Origin: Acorus gramineus
Lineage: Eukaryota > Streptophyta > Magnoliopsida > Acorales > Acoraceae
NCBI GenBank assembly: GCA_030737835.1
Contig: CM060855.1
Coordinates: 15,319,438-15,383,437 of the forward strand
Reading direction: 5' to 3'
Length of the DNA stretch: 64,000 nt
Of this stretch, positions 47,301 through 60,300 are shown piece after piece. The notes beneath the pieces are model-generated. The model saw only the letters and a program-made list of their open reading frames with translations. It did no database searches and had not been told where the DNA came from. Both the position numbers and the translations under genes were made by a program. Within the stretch, counting starts at the first letter, position 1, and each line of letters starts with the position of its first letter.

Positions 47301-50300
47301 CTTTCATCCTTCTATTCAAATAATAGTAGTAATAACCAACCTTTCTCTCTTCTAGTTCTATCATCTAACAACGAAGATGATCAAAGAATATTGTGCAAAA
47401 AAAGCCCTCTTGGGCTGGGAAATGTGGGCTTTTGCCCACTATTTATTTTGGGTATATATTATGTATTATGGAGAATAGTATCAACCTTCTCCAGGCATTT
47501 GTACAAAAAAGAAAAAAGAAAAAAAAAGATGATTAGATGAAATTAATTAGGTTGATTGTCATGTACCTTTATCAAAAACTTTGTTTATCAAAACATACAT
47601 ATGATTAGTTTTATTTTTTTATTGATCCCATGATGAATTTGATAATTTACTAATTAAGCATGATTAGTTTGAAAAAAAAGGCCCCTTTTACCCGTTTAAA
47701 TTAATAGATAAAGAAAGATAATGAAATCATTACTATTTTATGTGACTAGTAGATAAAGAAAGATAATGAAATCATTACTATTTTATGTGACTAGATTCTT
47801 TTTATATCATACATGAGATGCAACGGTTTAAAGCACAAGCCCGATAAAATATGGCTTCATTCAGTTGGAAAATTAACTTAATAATATGATGAAAAATATT
47901 TTTTTTTAGATATACGCGATTCGTTTTGCAGCCCTGTACACTATGATAGCATATTGTATAATGCACTATTAGTGTATGAGATTTTATCATAGTGCACAAT
48001 CAAAGTTTTTTTTTCATTTTTCCAAAGAGAAAACAAATACACTATTATATCTTAGTATATACTTCATTTTGTATAACAATATGTACTTTATTTTGTATAA
48101 CAATATGTACTTCAATGAAAGAGTATAATTTTTTAAAAATGAAAAACTGTGTGAATTGTAAATGAGGACGAACATATCATTTTCCTTTTCTATAATGGTT
48201 TGTTATTTATTATTCTAAGCCATCCCAATTGCATATCTGCAGGTCTCTGGAGACTCCCTCATATTCAAGAATTAAACCTTGGTTCCAATGAGCTCACTGA
48301 AATTTCATGGCTTTCCAACCTAACATCCTTGACTTCTCTTTTTTTAGATGACAATACACTCAATGATTCCTCTATTATAAAAGGTAATATCACAGTTTAC
48401 TTTTTGTCCTTTTTAGTGGTGGGCACTTGTTTAAGTATTCTAAAATTTTCAATCATGATATTGAGCGATATGATCTATGTAATTTTTATGTTTAACAATG
48501 AGGAAGCCAAAAGATTTATATTTGATTTGGCTTTATCCAATTTCTCATCTTACCTATTAAATTACAGTAGGGGTTATCTACACAATATCTTTGTGTTTTA
48601 AATTTTTTTTTTTTAAAAGTGCATTTTGTTGAGCCTTGATGACCCCCTATTAGTATATAATTTTTTCTTGGAAAAAGATACACACAGCCCCTATTGCAAC
48701 CCCAATTGCAGTCATTTGTATTGCGGAGAATAGTGTCAACCTTGTCCAGGCATTTGTACAAAAAAGAAAAAAGAAAAAAGATGATTAGATGAAATTAATC
48801 AGGTTGATTGTCATGTACCTTTATCAAAAACTTTGTTCATCAAAACATACATATGATTAGTTTTATTTTTTTTATTGATCCCGTGATGAATTTGGTAATT
48901 TACAAATTAAGCATGATTAGTTTAAAAAAAAGGCCCATTTTGCTAGTTTAAATTAATAGATAAAAAAATAAAATGAAATCATTATCATTTTTTGTGACCA
49001 GATTTCTTTTTATATCATACATGAAATGCAACAGTTTAAAGCATAGGCACGATAAAATATGGCTTTATTCAGTTGGAAAATTAATTTATTAATATGATGA
49101 AAAATATTTTTTTCTAGATATATGCGGTCCTTTTTCCAACCCTGTAGACTATGATTGCATATTGTATACTGCATTATCAGTGAATGAGATTTTATCATAG
49201 TGCACAATTAAAGTTTTTTTTTCATTTTTTCAAAGAGAAAACAAATACACTCTTGCATCTTAGGATATACTTCATTTTGTATAACAGTATGTACTTCAAT
49301 GAAGGAGTATAATTTTTAAAAAAATGAAAAACTGTGTGGATTGCAAATGAGGATGAACATATCATTTTTCCTTTTCTATAATGGTTTGTTATTTATTGTT
49401 CTAAGCTATCCCAATTGCATATCAGCAGGTCTCTGGAGACTCTCTCATATTCAAGAATTAGACCTTGGTTCCAATGAGCTCACTGAAATTTCATGGCTTT
49501 CCAACCTAACATCCTTGATTGATCTCGATTTATCTAACAATACACTCGATGATTCCTCTATTATAAAAGGTAATATCACAGTTTACTTTCTGCCCTTTTT
49601 AGTGGTGGGCAATTGTTTAGATATTTTAAAATTTTCAATCATGATATTGAGCGATATGATCTATGTAGTTTTTATGTTTAATAATGAGGAAGCCAAAAGA
49701 TTTATATTTGATTTGGCTTTTATTGAATTTCTCATCTTACCTATTAAATTACAGTAGAGGGTTATGTACACAATATTTTTTTGTTTAAAATGTTTTATTT
49801 TTTAAAAAGTGCATTTTGTTGAGCCTTGATGACCCCCTATTAATATATAATTTTTTTTGGAAAAAGATACACATAACCCTCATTGCAGCACCAATTGCAG
49901 TCATTTGTATCGTGAAGAATAGTGTCAATCTTGTCCATGCATTTGTACAAAAATAAAAAGAAAAAAAGATGATTAGATGAAATTAATCAGGTTGATTGTC
50001 ATGTACCTTTATCAAAAACTTTGTTTATCAAAACATACGTATGATTAGTTTTATTTATTTTTTATTGATCCCGTGATGAATTTGATAATTTACTAATTAA
50101 GCAATGATTAGTTTGAAAAAAGGCCCCTTTTGCCTGTTTAAATTAATAGATAAAAAAAGAAAATGAAATCATTACCATTTTTGTGACCAGATTTCTTTTT
50201 ATATCATACATGAGATGCAACAGTTTAAAGCATAAGCCGAATAAAATATGGCTTTATTAAGTTGAAAAATTAACTTAATAATATGATGAAAAATATTTTT

Positions 50301-53300
50301 TTCTAGATATGTGCGGTCCGTTTTGCAGTCCTGTACACCATGATAGCATATTGTATAATGCACTATCGGTGTATGAAATTTTATCATAGTGTACAATCAA
50401 AGTGTTTTTTTTCATTTTTCCAAAGAGAAAATAAATACACTATTGTATCTTAAGATAAGGAGTATAATATTTTAAAAAATGAAAAACTGCATGGACTGCA
50501 AAATGAGGATGAATATATCATTTTCCTTTTTTTTATATTGGTTTGTTATTTATTGTTCTAAGCTATCTCAATTGCATATCTGCAGGTCTCTGGAGACTCC
50601 CTCATATTCAAAAATTATACCTTGATTCCAATGAGCTCACTGAAATTTCATGGCTTTCCAACCTAACATCCTTGACTACTCTTTTTTTAGATGACAATAC
50701 ACTCAATGATTCCTCTATTATAAAAGGTAATATCACAGTTTACTTTTTATCCTTTTTAGTGGTGGGCACTTGTTTAGGTATTCTAAAATTTTCAATCATG
50801 ATATTGAGCGATATGATCTATGTAGTTTTTATGTTTAATAATGAGGAAGCCAAAAGATTTATATTTGATTTGGCTTTTATTGAATTTCTCATCTTACCTA
50901 TTAAATTAAAGTAGAGGGTTATCTACACAATATTTTTTTGTTTAATTTTTTTTTTTTAAAATGCATTTTGTTGAGCTTGATGACCCCCCTATTGATATAT
51001 AATTTTTTTTTGGAAAAAGATACACACAGCTCCCATTGCAACACCAATTGCAGTCATTTGTATCGTGAAGAATAGTGTCAATCTTGTCCATGCATTTGTA
51101 CAAAAAAAAAAAAAAGATGATTAGATGAAATTAATCAGGTTGATTGTCATGTACCTTTATCAAAAACTGTGTTTATTGAAACATACATATGATTAGTTTT
51201 ATTTTTTTTATTGATCTCGTGATGAATTTGAAAATTTACAAATTAAGCATGATTAGTTTGAAAAAAGGCCCCTTTTGCCTGTTTAAATTAATAGATAAAA
51301 AAAGAAAATGAAATCATTACCATTTTCTGTGACTAGATTTCTTTTTATATCATACATGAGATGCAACAGTTTAAAGCATAAACCCGTTAAAATATGGCTT
51401 TATTAAGTTGAAAAATTAACTTAACAATATGATGAAAAATATTTTTTTTAGATATATGCGGTCCGTTTTACAGCTCTGTACACTATGATAGCATATTGTA
51501 TAATGCACTATCAATGTATGAGATTTTATCATAGTGTACAATCAAAGTGTTTTTTTTTTTTTTTTCATTTTTCCAAAGAGAAAACAAATACACTATTATA
51601 TCTTAAGATAAGGAGTATAATATTTTAAAAAATGAAAAACTGCATGGACTGCAAAATGAGGATGAATATATCATTTTCCTTTTTTTTATATTGGTTTGTT
51701 ATTTATTGTTCTAAGCTATCTCAATTGCATATCTGCAGGTCTCTGGAGACTCCCTCATATTCAAAAATTATACCTTGGTTCCAATGAGCTCACTGAAATT
51801 TCATGGCTTTCCAACCTAACATCCTTGACTACTCTTTTTTTAGATGACAATACACTCAATGATTCCTCTATTATAAAAGGTAATATCACAGTTTACTTTC
51901 TGCCCTTTTTAGTGGTGGGCACTTGTTTAGGTATTCTAAAATTTTCAATCATGATATTGAGCGATATGATTTATGTAGTTTTTATGTTTAATAATGAGGA
52001 AGTCAAAAGATTTATATTTGATTTGACTTTTATCCAATTTCTCATCTTACCTATTAAATTACAGTAGGGGTTATCTACACAATATCTTTGTGTTTTAAAT
52101 TTTTTTTTTTAAAAAAAAGTGCATTTTGTTGAGCCTTGATGACTATTCCAAAGTTGACAAAAATGTGTTCTGTTGTTATTCATCACACTTGATTTCCTCT
52201 GTTATGCAGATCTTTGCCAGCTACAAGATTTACAAGAGTTAGATCTCTCGAAAAATTCAATGAAGGGCAACATTGATACGTGTTTGAAAAGTCTGTATTC
52301 CCTAGAATTTCTAGATCTATCTTCCAATCAATTAGACGGTGCATTTCCATTTTCCACATTTGCCAACCTCTCCAACATATCCTTTATTGATCTATCAAAT
52401 AACGACCGACTAGAGGTTGAAACAGAGTCTCCATCATGGGTTCCATCATTCCAATTGGAGTCCCTTCTTCTAAGCAACTGTGTACTCAACAAACGTAGTG
52501 GCCGAAGGGTCCCTAGTTTCCTGTCCACACAAAATGCATTGACCGACATAGATTTGTCCCATAGTTCGATCATTGTGAGCAATCTGTCAGAGTTGATTAA
52601 TAATGTTACTCAAAGATTATATTTGGGGGGAAATACATTTCATGGACCGTTCCTTCAGGATAACAAAAATAGCAGTTCATCACTCGAATTCCTAGACTTG
52701 TCTGATAGTAATATATGTGGAACACTTCCCCCAAATTTTACAATCTTCTTTACTAAACTAGTTATGTTTAATATGTCTGGCAATGCCTTGCATGGGACTA
52801 TCCCTCTCTCTCTTGGTGTCCATCCATCGCTGGTTTACTTAGATTTGTCCAGAAATAATTTTACAGGAGAGATACCACAATCGATCATGAAAAATCAAAA
52901 TTTGATTTATTTGGACTTGGCGAACAATAACCTGATCGGGAAGATATCTTTTAGGAATTGCAGTATGCCCCGGCTACAATATTTCAATCTATATGATAAT
53001 CACCTCACAGGGTCCATACCTATAAGCTTGTTTAATAGCTCAAATATAATGTTCTTGGATATTAGAAAGAATTTCTTCTCAGGTAATATTCATAGTTCAT
53101 TATTTACACTTCACAATGCGGTAATACTTCTCTTGTCTGAAAATAATTTTGAAGGTCCAGTTCCAACTCAAGTGTGTCATATGCAAAATCTTCACATCTT
53201 AGATCTTTCAAATAACTATCTTTCTGGAACAATTCCTAATTGTCTGAAAAATATCAGTTCTTGGATCATAGATTCTCCAATTGACTACCCTATGTTCATG

Positions 53301-54008
53301 GTTGCCCATTTTAGACTTTTTCAAATTTCTACCAACACAGTTGTGACTAACTTAACGACAAAAGGTAGGTGCGATTCTTACAAGGGCACTCCCCTCTCTC
53401 TAATGACTGCACTAGACTTATCCAAGAACCAGTTTTCTGGTCCCATCCCTTTTCAAATGGGATATTTGAGGGCACTTCACTCGTTAAACTTGTCAAACAA
53501 CCACCTCACAAGACCAATTCCAAATTCCTTTCAAAACTTGGAAAATATAGAGAGTTTGGACCTCTCAAATAATCATCTATCAGGTGAAATTCCCTCCCAG
53601 CTTGTCAAACTCCACACGCTCTCCGTGTTTCGAGTGGCCTACAATAACTTGTCAGGCATTATCCCATACAATGATCAATTCTGTACATTCAATAAAAGCA
53701 GCTTTGAAGGTAATCCAGGCTTGTCTGGAGAATTATTGATAGAGAAGAAGTGCTGGTCAATGCATGGGACTTCACAAATATACCATGACAGCAGTCACAA
53801 CAGTAATGGTGATCAGGAAGATACGTCGAAGGCCATTGATAATGATGTGATCTTCTATTCGTTCATCGCAGCATCATTTGCGATCGGATTTTGGGGTGTC
53901 ATTGCGGTGCTTGCCTTCAACAAGAATGGGCGGCTCAAGTTTTTCATGGCGGCTGATTATTTTCTCTATGCATGCATGAAAAACAAGGCCAAAACAATAT
54001 ATGTGTGA
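44301..54008 (+). CDS. LRR receptor-like protein (RLP), intact, 989 aa
   Basis: Seven exons: 44,301-44,688, 45,449-45,667, 48,243-48,383, 49,429-49,569, 50,586-50,726, 51,739-51,879 and 52,210-54,008. All introns are GT-AG and phase 1, and the exons sum to 990 codons with no internal stop. Residues 1-29 form a Cys-rich signal peptide. The cap follows (CVEEERRALLDIKHSL, GGGDCCNWTGVECD). LRRs fill most of the protein; exons 3-6 (residues about 203-390) are four copies of a 47-residue double LRR (GLWRLPHIQELNLGSNELTE type). An island near WIIDSPIDY...TTKGRCDSYKG separates the last LRRs. A membrane helix lies at about 936-960 (VIFYSFIAASFAIGFWG), with a basic tail of about 29 residues and no kinase. 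Closest known type: multi-exon RLPs and Cuscuta receptor-like proteins, which sense extracellular ligands at the plasma membrane through SOBIR1/BAK1-type kinases; ligand and partner here are inferred at best. Confidence 0.9.
46282..46522. mobile_element. MITE in RLP intron 2 (block B)
   Basis: Counterpart of 18,022-18,260, with the same TTTAGGGTTTGTTTGGAAAC and ACCAAACGTAGCCTTA ends. Confidence 0.55.
46774..47500 (+). repeat. Tandem duplication of about 380 bp in RLP intron 2 (block B)
   Basis: Same pair as at 18,511-19,240, starting at GAGCCAGAGATAAACAATG and GAGCTAGAGATAAACATTG. Confidence 0.75.
47500..51879 (+). repeat. Four intragenic exon-plus-intron units in the RLP
   Basis: A unit of about 1.15-1.19 kb repeats in tandem. 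Exon starts lie at 48,243, 49,429, 50,586 and 51,739, giving spacings of 1,186, 1,157 and 1,153 bp. Each unit carries the same intron landmarks (AGATGATTAGATGAAATTAA, GATACACACAGC-like, a MITE-like ACACTATGATAGCATATTG stretch, ATTGCATATCTGCAG acceptor) and the 141-nt exon. The last two exons differ by a single residue, so that duplication is the youngest. Block A has two units (19,975 and 21,122). Confidence 0.95.
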
Positions 54009-54479
54009 TCTTGGGCCTCATAAAATGCATTGAAAAAGAAGGCCAAAATAATATATGTTGCATCCAATTCAAGAAAACTTGTGCAACTTTTTAAATCATT
54101 CGCATGTATTTGAATTGTTTTTCTCCAATGAATGGGTATTTTGGAATAACTTGTCTTTCAAAATATTAAGAGAATTGATGATTTTTTTAGACATTGATGG
54201 AAATAGTCCATAGAAAATGCATGGATTTTCTTTCTTCAAGTCTTTGTTAATTTGAAGCGTTGGTGTAGTTGAGAACTATGATGGAAGTTGAATAAAACCC
54301 AAAAATCTGTTTATTTATGAGGAATAAGTGAATATAGCTATAACAAAATATGTGAGAATAAAATTTTTTTTTTTTTTTGTTGGGTAATTGATTTATATTG
54401 AAAAAAAGGAAGAAAATGTACAAAGCAGAAAGGATTACAGAGAATATGAAAAGAGAAGTAGGCTTTTCAATGTCTATAC
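54009..54479. other. RLP 3' region and spacer before the third RLP copy
   Basis: Right after the stop, GATCTTGGGCCTCATAAAAT and AAGGCCAAAATAATATATG repeat sequence also seen inside the coding end of the other copies. The B gene's short KNKAKTIYV ending therefore arose from a local duplication or deletion relative to the KRIEKCICK ending. A T-run lies at about 54,364-54,379. No gene or clear poly(A) signal. Confidence 0.5.
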
Positions 54480-56301
54480 CATCATGGGTTCCATCATGAG
54501 TCTCCATCATGGGTTCCATCATTCCAATTGGAACACCTTTTTCAATGAAGGGTAACATTGATACGTGTTTGAAAAGTCTGTATTCCCTAGAATTTCTAGA
54601 TCTATCTTTCAATCAATTAGACAGTGCATTTCCATTTTCCACATTTGCCAACCTCTCCAACATATCCTTAATTGATCTATCAAATAACGACCGACTAGAG
54701 GTTGAAACAGAGTCTCCATCATGGGTTCCATCATTCCAATTGGAACACCTTTTTCTGAGCAACTGTGTACTCAACAAACACAGTGGCCGAAGGGTCCTTA
54801 GTTTCCTGTCCACACAAAATGCATTGACCGACATAGATTTGTCCCATAGTTCGATCATTGTGAGCAATCTGTCAGAGTTGATTAATAATGTTACTCAAAG
54901 ATTAAATTTGAGGGGAAATACATTTCATGGACCGTTCCTTCCGGATAACAAAATAGCAGTTCATCACTCGAATTCCTAGACTTGTCTGATAGTAATATAT
55001 GTGGAACACTTCCCCCAAATTTTACAATCTTCTTTACTAAACTAGTTATGTTTAATATGTCTGGCAATGCCTTGCATGGGACTATCCCTCTCTCTCTTGG
55101 TGTCCATCCATCACTGGATTGGTTAGATTTGTCCAGAAATAATTTTACAGGAGAGATACCACAATCAATCATGAAAAACCCAAATATGATTTATTTGAAC
55201 TTGGCGGACAATAACCTGAACGGGAAGATATCTTTTAGGAATTGTAGTATGCCCCGGCTACAATATTTCAATCTATATGATAATCACCTCACAGGGTTCA
55301 TACCCATAAGCTTGTTTAATAGCTCAAATATAATGTTCTTGGATATTAGAAAGAATTTCTTCTCAGGTAATATTCATAGTTCATTATTTACACATCACAA
55401 TGTGGTAATACTTCTCTTGTCTGAAAATAATTTTAAAGGTCCAGTTTCAACTCAAGTGTGTCATATGAAAAATCTTCACATCTTAGATCTTTCAAATAAC
55501 CATCTTTCTGGAACAATTCCTAGTTGCCTTAAAAATATCACCTCTTGAATCATAGATTCTCTAATTGACTATCCTTCGTTCAGTGTTAATCATAATATAT
55601 TTTATGATATTTCTACCAACACAATTGTGTCTAGCTTAATTACAAAAGGTAGGTTTGATTCTTATAAGGGCACTCCCCTCTCTCTAATGACTGCACTAGA
55701 CTTATTTAAGAACCAGTTTTCTGGTCCCATCCCTTTTCAAATGGGATATTTGAGTGCACTTCACTCGTTAAACTTGTCAAACAACCACCTCAGAGGACCA
55801 ATTCCAAATTCCTTTCAAAACTTGGAAAATATAGAGAGTTTGGACTTCTCTAATAATGATCGATCAGGTGAAATTCCTTCCCTGCTTGTCAAACTCCACA
55901 CGCTCTCCGTATTTCGAGTGGCCTACAATAACTTGTCAGGCATTATCCCATACAAAGATCAATTCTGCACATTCAATAAAAGCAGCTTTGAAGGTAATCC
56001 AGGCTTATTTGGAGTATTGATAGAGAAGAATTGCTGGTCAATGCATGGGACTTCACAAACATACCATGACAGTGATATTGGTGGTCATGAAGATACGTGG
56101 AAGGCCATTGATAATGATGTGATCTTCTATTCGTTCATCGCGGCATCATTTGCGATCTGATTTTGGGGTGTCATTGCAGTGCTCGCCTTCAACAAGAATG
56201 GGCGGATCAAGTTTTTCATGGCAGCTGATGATTTTTGCTATGCATGCATGGATGTGATCTTGGGCCTCATAAAACGCATTGAAAAATGTATATGTAAATG
56301 A
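54480..56301 (+). pseudogene. Third RLP copy, 5'-truncated and broken
   Basis: Matches only the last exon of the RLP, from about codon SMKGNIDTCLKSLYSLEFLD to the stop at 56,299-56,301; no exons 1-6 precede it. It shows a frame change near 54,950 (in GGATAACAAAATAGC), a Trp-to-stop change at 55,546 in the island region, and a stop in the membrane helix at 56,158 (FAI followed by TGA). Just upstream, 54,477-54,541 repeats a piece of its own LRR region out of order. Its 3' end, including the KRIEKCICK tail and poly(A) region, is closest to the block A RLP. Confidence 0.9.
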
Positions 56302-56644
56302 AAGAAGGCCAAAATAATATATGTTGCATCCAATCCAAGAAAACTTGTGCAACTTTGTAACTAGTGAATAAATGCAATGGCATATATGAGAATTATATTT
56401 TTCAATGAATGGGTATTTTGGAACAACTTGTCTTTTCCTTGAACAAGAATTAACATATGGAGTGGCACTGCGCGTTCTGAGAATCAGGGGTGGTAGAGAG
56501 ACAGTGTTTCTATATCTTTTCAAAATGTGAAATAAAAATACCTTATAACATGATTTTTCATTTAAAACACAAACGTTGTATTTTTGTTTGGATATGTAGT
56601 TGCATTAAACGGTGTTTCCCACCGTAGAATCCACCTTGTGTATC

Positions 56645-57305
56645 CAAATGGTGTGTGGGAATACACGTGCCTTTTTTTCATGATCCGGCCCGACCCGGCT
56701 GGTGCAGACGGATGCCTGCGTAAAAAATTGACGGCGTGAGAGTCCTTTTCGTACTTTCGGAGGGAACCATCGCGTTTTCAAAACCCCAATCGAAATTTTT
56801 TCATCTCTCAAAAAGTTCCCCTTTTGATAATCTCTCTATTTCTCTCTCCCTCTCTCTCTCTCTCTCTCTCCGAAGATCTGCCCTAAAAGCCCTCGATCTG
56901 GGGAAAAATCAATTCGAAAACGTGAATCTAGGGTTTCAGTTCCCCCGAGTCGCGGAGTCGAAGGCATCACTCGCTTCATATCATTGGATTGGAAATTTTC
57001 GGGTTCTCTGATCTGTTCTAGCTTCTGTATATTTTACATTTTCGATTTTTGTTAGGATTGCATATGTTTGACGGTGGAGTTTGATGATGCATGCATAGAA
57101 AAATCACTGCGTTCGGTTTTATATGACCCATTTCTGTAATCAAAGTTTGTGTTAGGGTTTTGATGTTGCTCCATTAAAAATAACGAACCTTTTTTTTATT
57201 TTTCTATTGGATTTTATATTAATGTGGATATTTGCATTATTTATGGAGAAATATATAGGTTGCCGGGGAACTTTATGCTTATAGAAACCAAGGGAGCAGC
57301 TATTA
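56645..57305 (+). promoter_or_regulatory. DONSON promoter, leader and 5' UTR intron
   Basis: A GATCCGGCCCGACCCGGC motif near 56,681 is followed by a CT-rich leader tract (CTCTCTCTCTCTCTC about 56,848-56,869), common at plant housekeeping genes, and the GTGAATCTAGGGTTTCAG sequence. A 5' UTR intron is likely, ending at ATATATAG before GTTGCCGGGG (about 57,260). Its expected donor reads GGCATC here (56,963-56,968) but GGTATC in the block A copy. Confidence 0.5.
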
Positions 57306-60300
57306 ATGGCGAAGGTTGGCGTTCAGGAGCCTCTACCACCGAATTCCTTTCCGTTTGGGAAAGTCAAATCTGATGCCCCGAAGAAGCGCAAGACGCCCTC
57401 TGAACTCAGAGTAAGTCTTCTCTACACAGTTGGTGCTCAAATAGATAGGCTTGGTTTTTATGAAGTAGTCGTCGAAGTTTTTTGGTCTCATTAGGCCATC
57501 CTCAACCCTTAATCAAACCTATACCCAAATTTCACTAAAAATTTGAGTAAAAATTTCATTTGATATGGTGTGTCTCCAACCATCACTTTGTGTTTTGCTC
57601 AAATCTTTTAAAAAATATGGAGTTTGAAGAAAAAAATAGCATTTGAAAATTTGGGTAAAGGTTTGAGTCTCCCTTGATTTGGGTAAAAGTTTGAGTAAAA
57701 ACTTGATTTGATATGGGTATAGGTAAATGGTTGGAGAGATTTTTGGGTGACTTTTATTCAAATTTAAATTTAGGTAGGCATTTGAGTATAGAATTGGAGA
57801 TGCCATATGAGGATCTATTAAAGACCTGTTTGGAACCGATTCTCAAACTGATTATGCTTCTGCAATATCAGTTTTCAAATAATCGGTTCCGAACAGCTGT
57901 TTTTTCATTTAAGTGGAGTTTGGTTTTTATGTGTTAAAAGTGAAAACAATTTTTTTATGAAAAAGCTGGTTGAGTGTGGTTTTCATGAAAAAGATGGTTA
58001 GCTACTTAGCTGTTTTTCAAATTTGGTTCCCAATGGGGTCTAAGTGGAATGGGTTTTGCAGGGGGAACAGTTGAAGCGGAGGAATCATGAAAAGCCTAGG
58101 AATGAAGCTTTGGCTCCATCGGCCAATTCAGACAAGTGGGCATTTCTAACCGTCTATTGAGTTTTTTTTTTTTTATTCCATGACCTGTTGTACTTATGCC
58201 TTGGTTTTTTAGAGTTACTGGGGGAATGGCTTTTGGGCCTAAAAAAATGGAGTCATCAAAAACAACAAGATACATCGATACACGTGTGGATGAAGTGTTC
58301 CCTGTTAGGAAATTCAGTGGTGTGTTCTTGATGGTCCCTGGAAAGGATAAGAAGGTTGTAGCTTTTGGACCAAAAGATTTTGAAAACATGCAACATAGAG
58401 TGATGTTGATTTCAAAGTTATTCACCAATTAGTGTTGTTTATGTTTTTTCCCATATTTGATGTGAGCAGGATATTTCTACAATCAGAGACCATGTCAATG
58501 CTTTGAAGAATACCTCGACTGCTGTCGATGCTACAATGACTAGTCAATACAAAAATCTGTAGTAAATCTGTTCCCATTCATTGTCCTTTATTCCGACTGA
58601 GATTTTCATTATCTTATAAAACCTAATTTTAATCTTGTTGGGTCCAGTGGAGAAGTTGGAACATGCACTGGTTCTGAAAGGTCTGTTCTTCCAACCAAAG
58701 ATAATGTAGACAAGTCTTATCAGAAGCTGGAAAAATGTAGCCAAAGCACCTTTCGTAGTGTTGCTGAAATCTCACTGGGTGGTGTAATGCCATCTGGTCC
58801 CATTGGTATTGATATGGTAACTTCCTCTCAGCAGCTTCTTATTATAGCATCGTTTGTTTTTAGTGTTCTTTCATTGAAAGAAACTTCTGACGTACTACAG
58901 GATAAAGCACTGAAAGGATTGGTTGCTCGTGACCCTCCTCTTTCTTCTGTTTCTAATATTGAATATTCAGAAAAAGTTGGTGATCTTCCTTCTATATCTT
59001 CTGGGAAATTTTGTTCTGAATTTCACATATCAGGGAATAGAATTCCTCTGGATCTGACATTGAAAACCACCATGCGTCTGGTCTCCTCTTCTTCTGTGAA
59101 ATGGTCAGTGCAATGTTTTCTTTTTCTTCAATGTGCTAACCTTATTTCGTTTTCCGTCTTTCACAGTTTTGTTCGAATTTTCCCAACATTTTCTTCCTTC
59201 TTTCACAATTTTGTTCCGAATGCAGTGTTCACAACATCAAATAATCTAAAATAAGATGCTAAATATGATTTCAGTTTATTTTGCTAACTATGAATTTCAT
59301 TATATAGGCATTGACCGTATTACTTCATAAACTGCTTTTTTTTTTATTGATAGTAGGTGTCATAGGTTAAGTACTTGTGGCTCAAACAATGGTTCGGGCC
59401 ACTATGCTTCTCTTGACTGCACACAAAGTCAGAATGTTGGCTGCTCATCAGGGATAATTTCTACGGCTGAGGCTCTGTATACAAATTCTTTACATTCATG
59501 GAAGTATCCAAATTCTTCTCTGCCATCTTATTTGATATCAGCAATGACTAAAGCAGCTGGAAGTGGAGGTCTGATTTTGTGTAGATGGCTTTGTTATTTT
59601 GATTGAGTCACATTAGGAATGAAGAATTGATTTGTATTTGCATGTGTAGAAATGGATTTCTTACTGGGAAGGCAGCGGGATTGGGAAGATTCATTTCGAG
59701 ACATCTACTACATGCTCAGAAAGAATATGTGCAACATCTTCTATGGTATTCATCTTGATCACTCATTAACAATTACTTTTATATAGAATGTGTGATAAAT
59801 GATAAATACTAGTGAGGACTTGAAGTCATTCTTAAGTCTTGATTCGTTGAGCTCTTGGCTTAGTTATACGCTTCATATAGTCAGATTCTCCATAGGCATA
59901 AAATGTAGAACATACTGTTTAAATAATTTTATTTTAGATTGTTTTGTTGGAAAGATTTTACAAATAATGTCAATATATTGTGCCTCACCGATTTTTTCTC
60001 TATGCATTACATAGGACTATAAAAGTTACAAGAACAAAATACTCTCACTGGCAAACGAGTTACTTAGGAATTAATATGAAATCAGCTGGATGGGTAAATG
60101 ATTTCATGTCTGAAGCAACAATGATCATGGAAACAAGATAGCATGAGTCGAGGAAATTATATTCTGGGTTCATGAATTTTGATAACTTGTCTTTCACGCA
60201 GATCTGTGGGATGACAGTTCTGTAGTTACTCAATGCTTTTGCAAGTTATCTTTCCTTAGTGGATGCACAAAATGTTAATCTTGCATTCTTGCCGTTTTTG

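Noticed and set aside
53369-53572. 67-codon frame inside the RLP last exon
   Set aside because: Out-of-frame shadow of the LRR coding region.
44301-54008. Receptor kinase (RLK) rather than RLP
   Set aside because: Only about 29 residues follow the membrane helix and no kinase motifs occur before the next gene.
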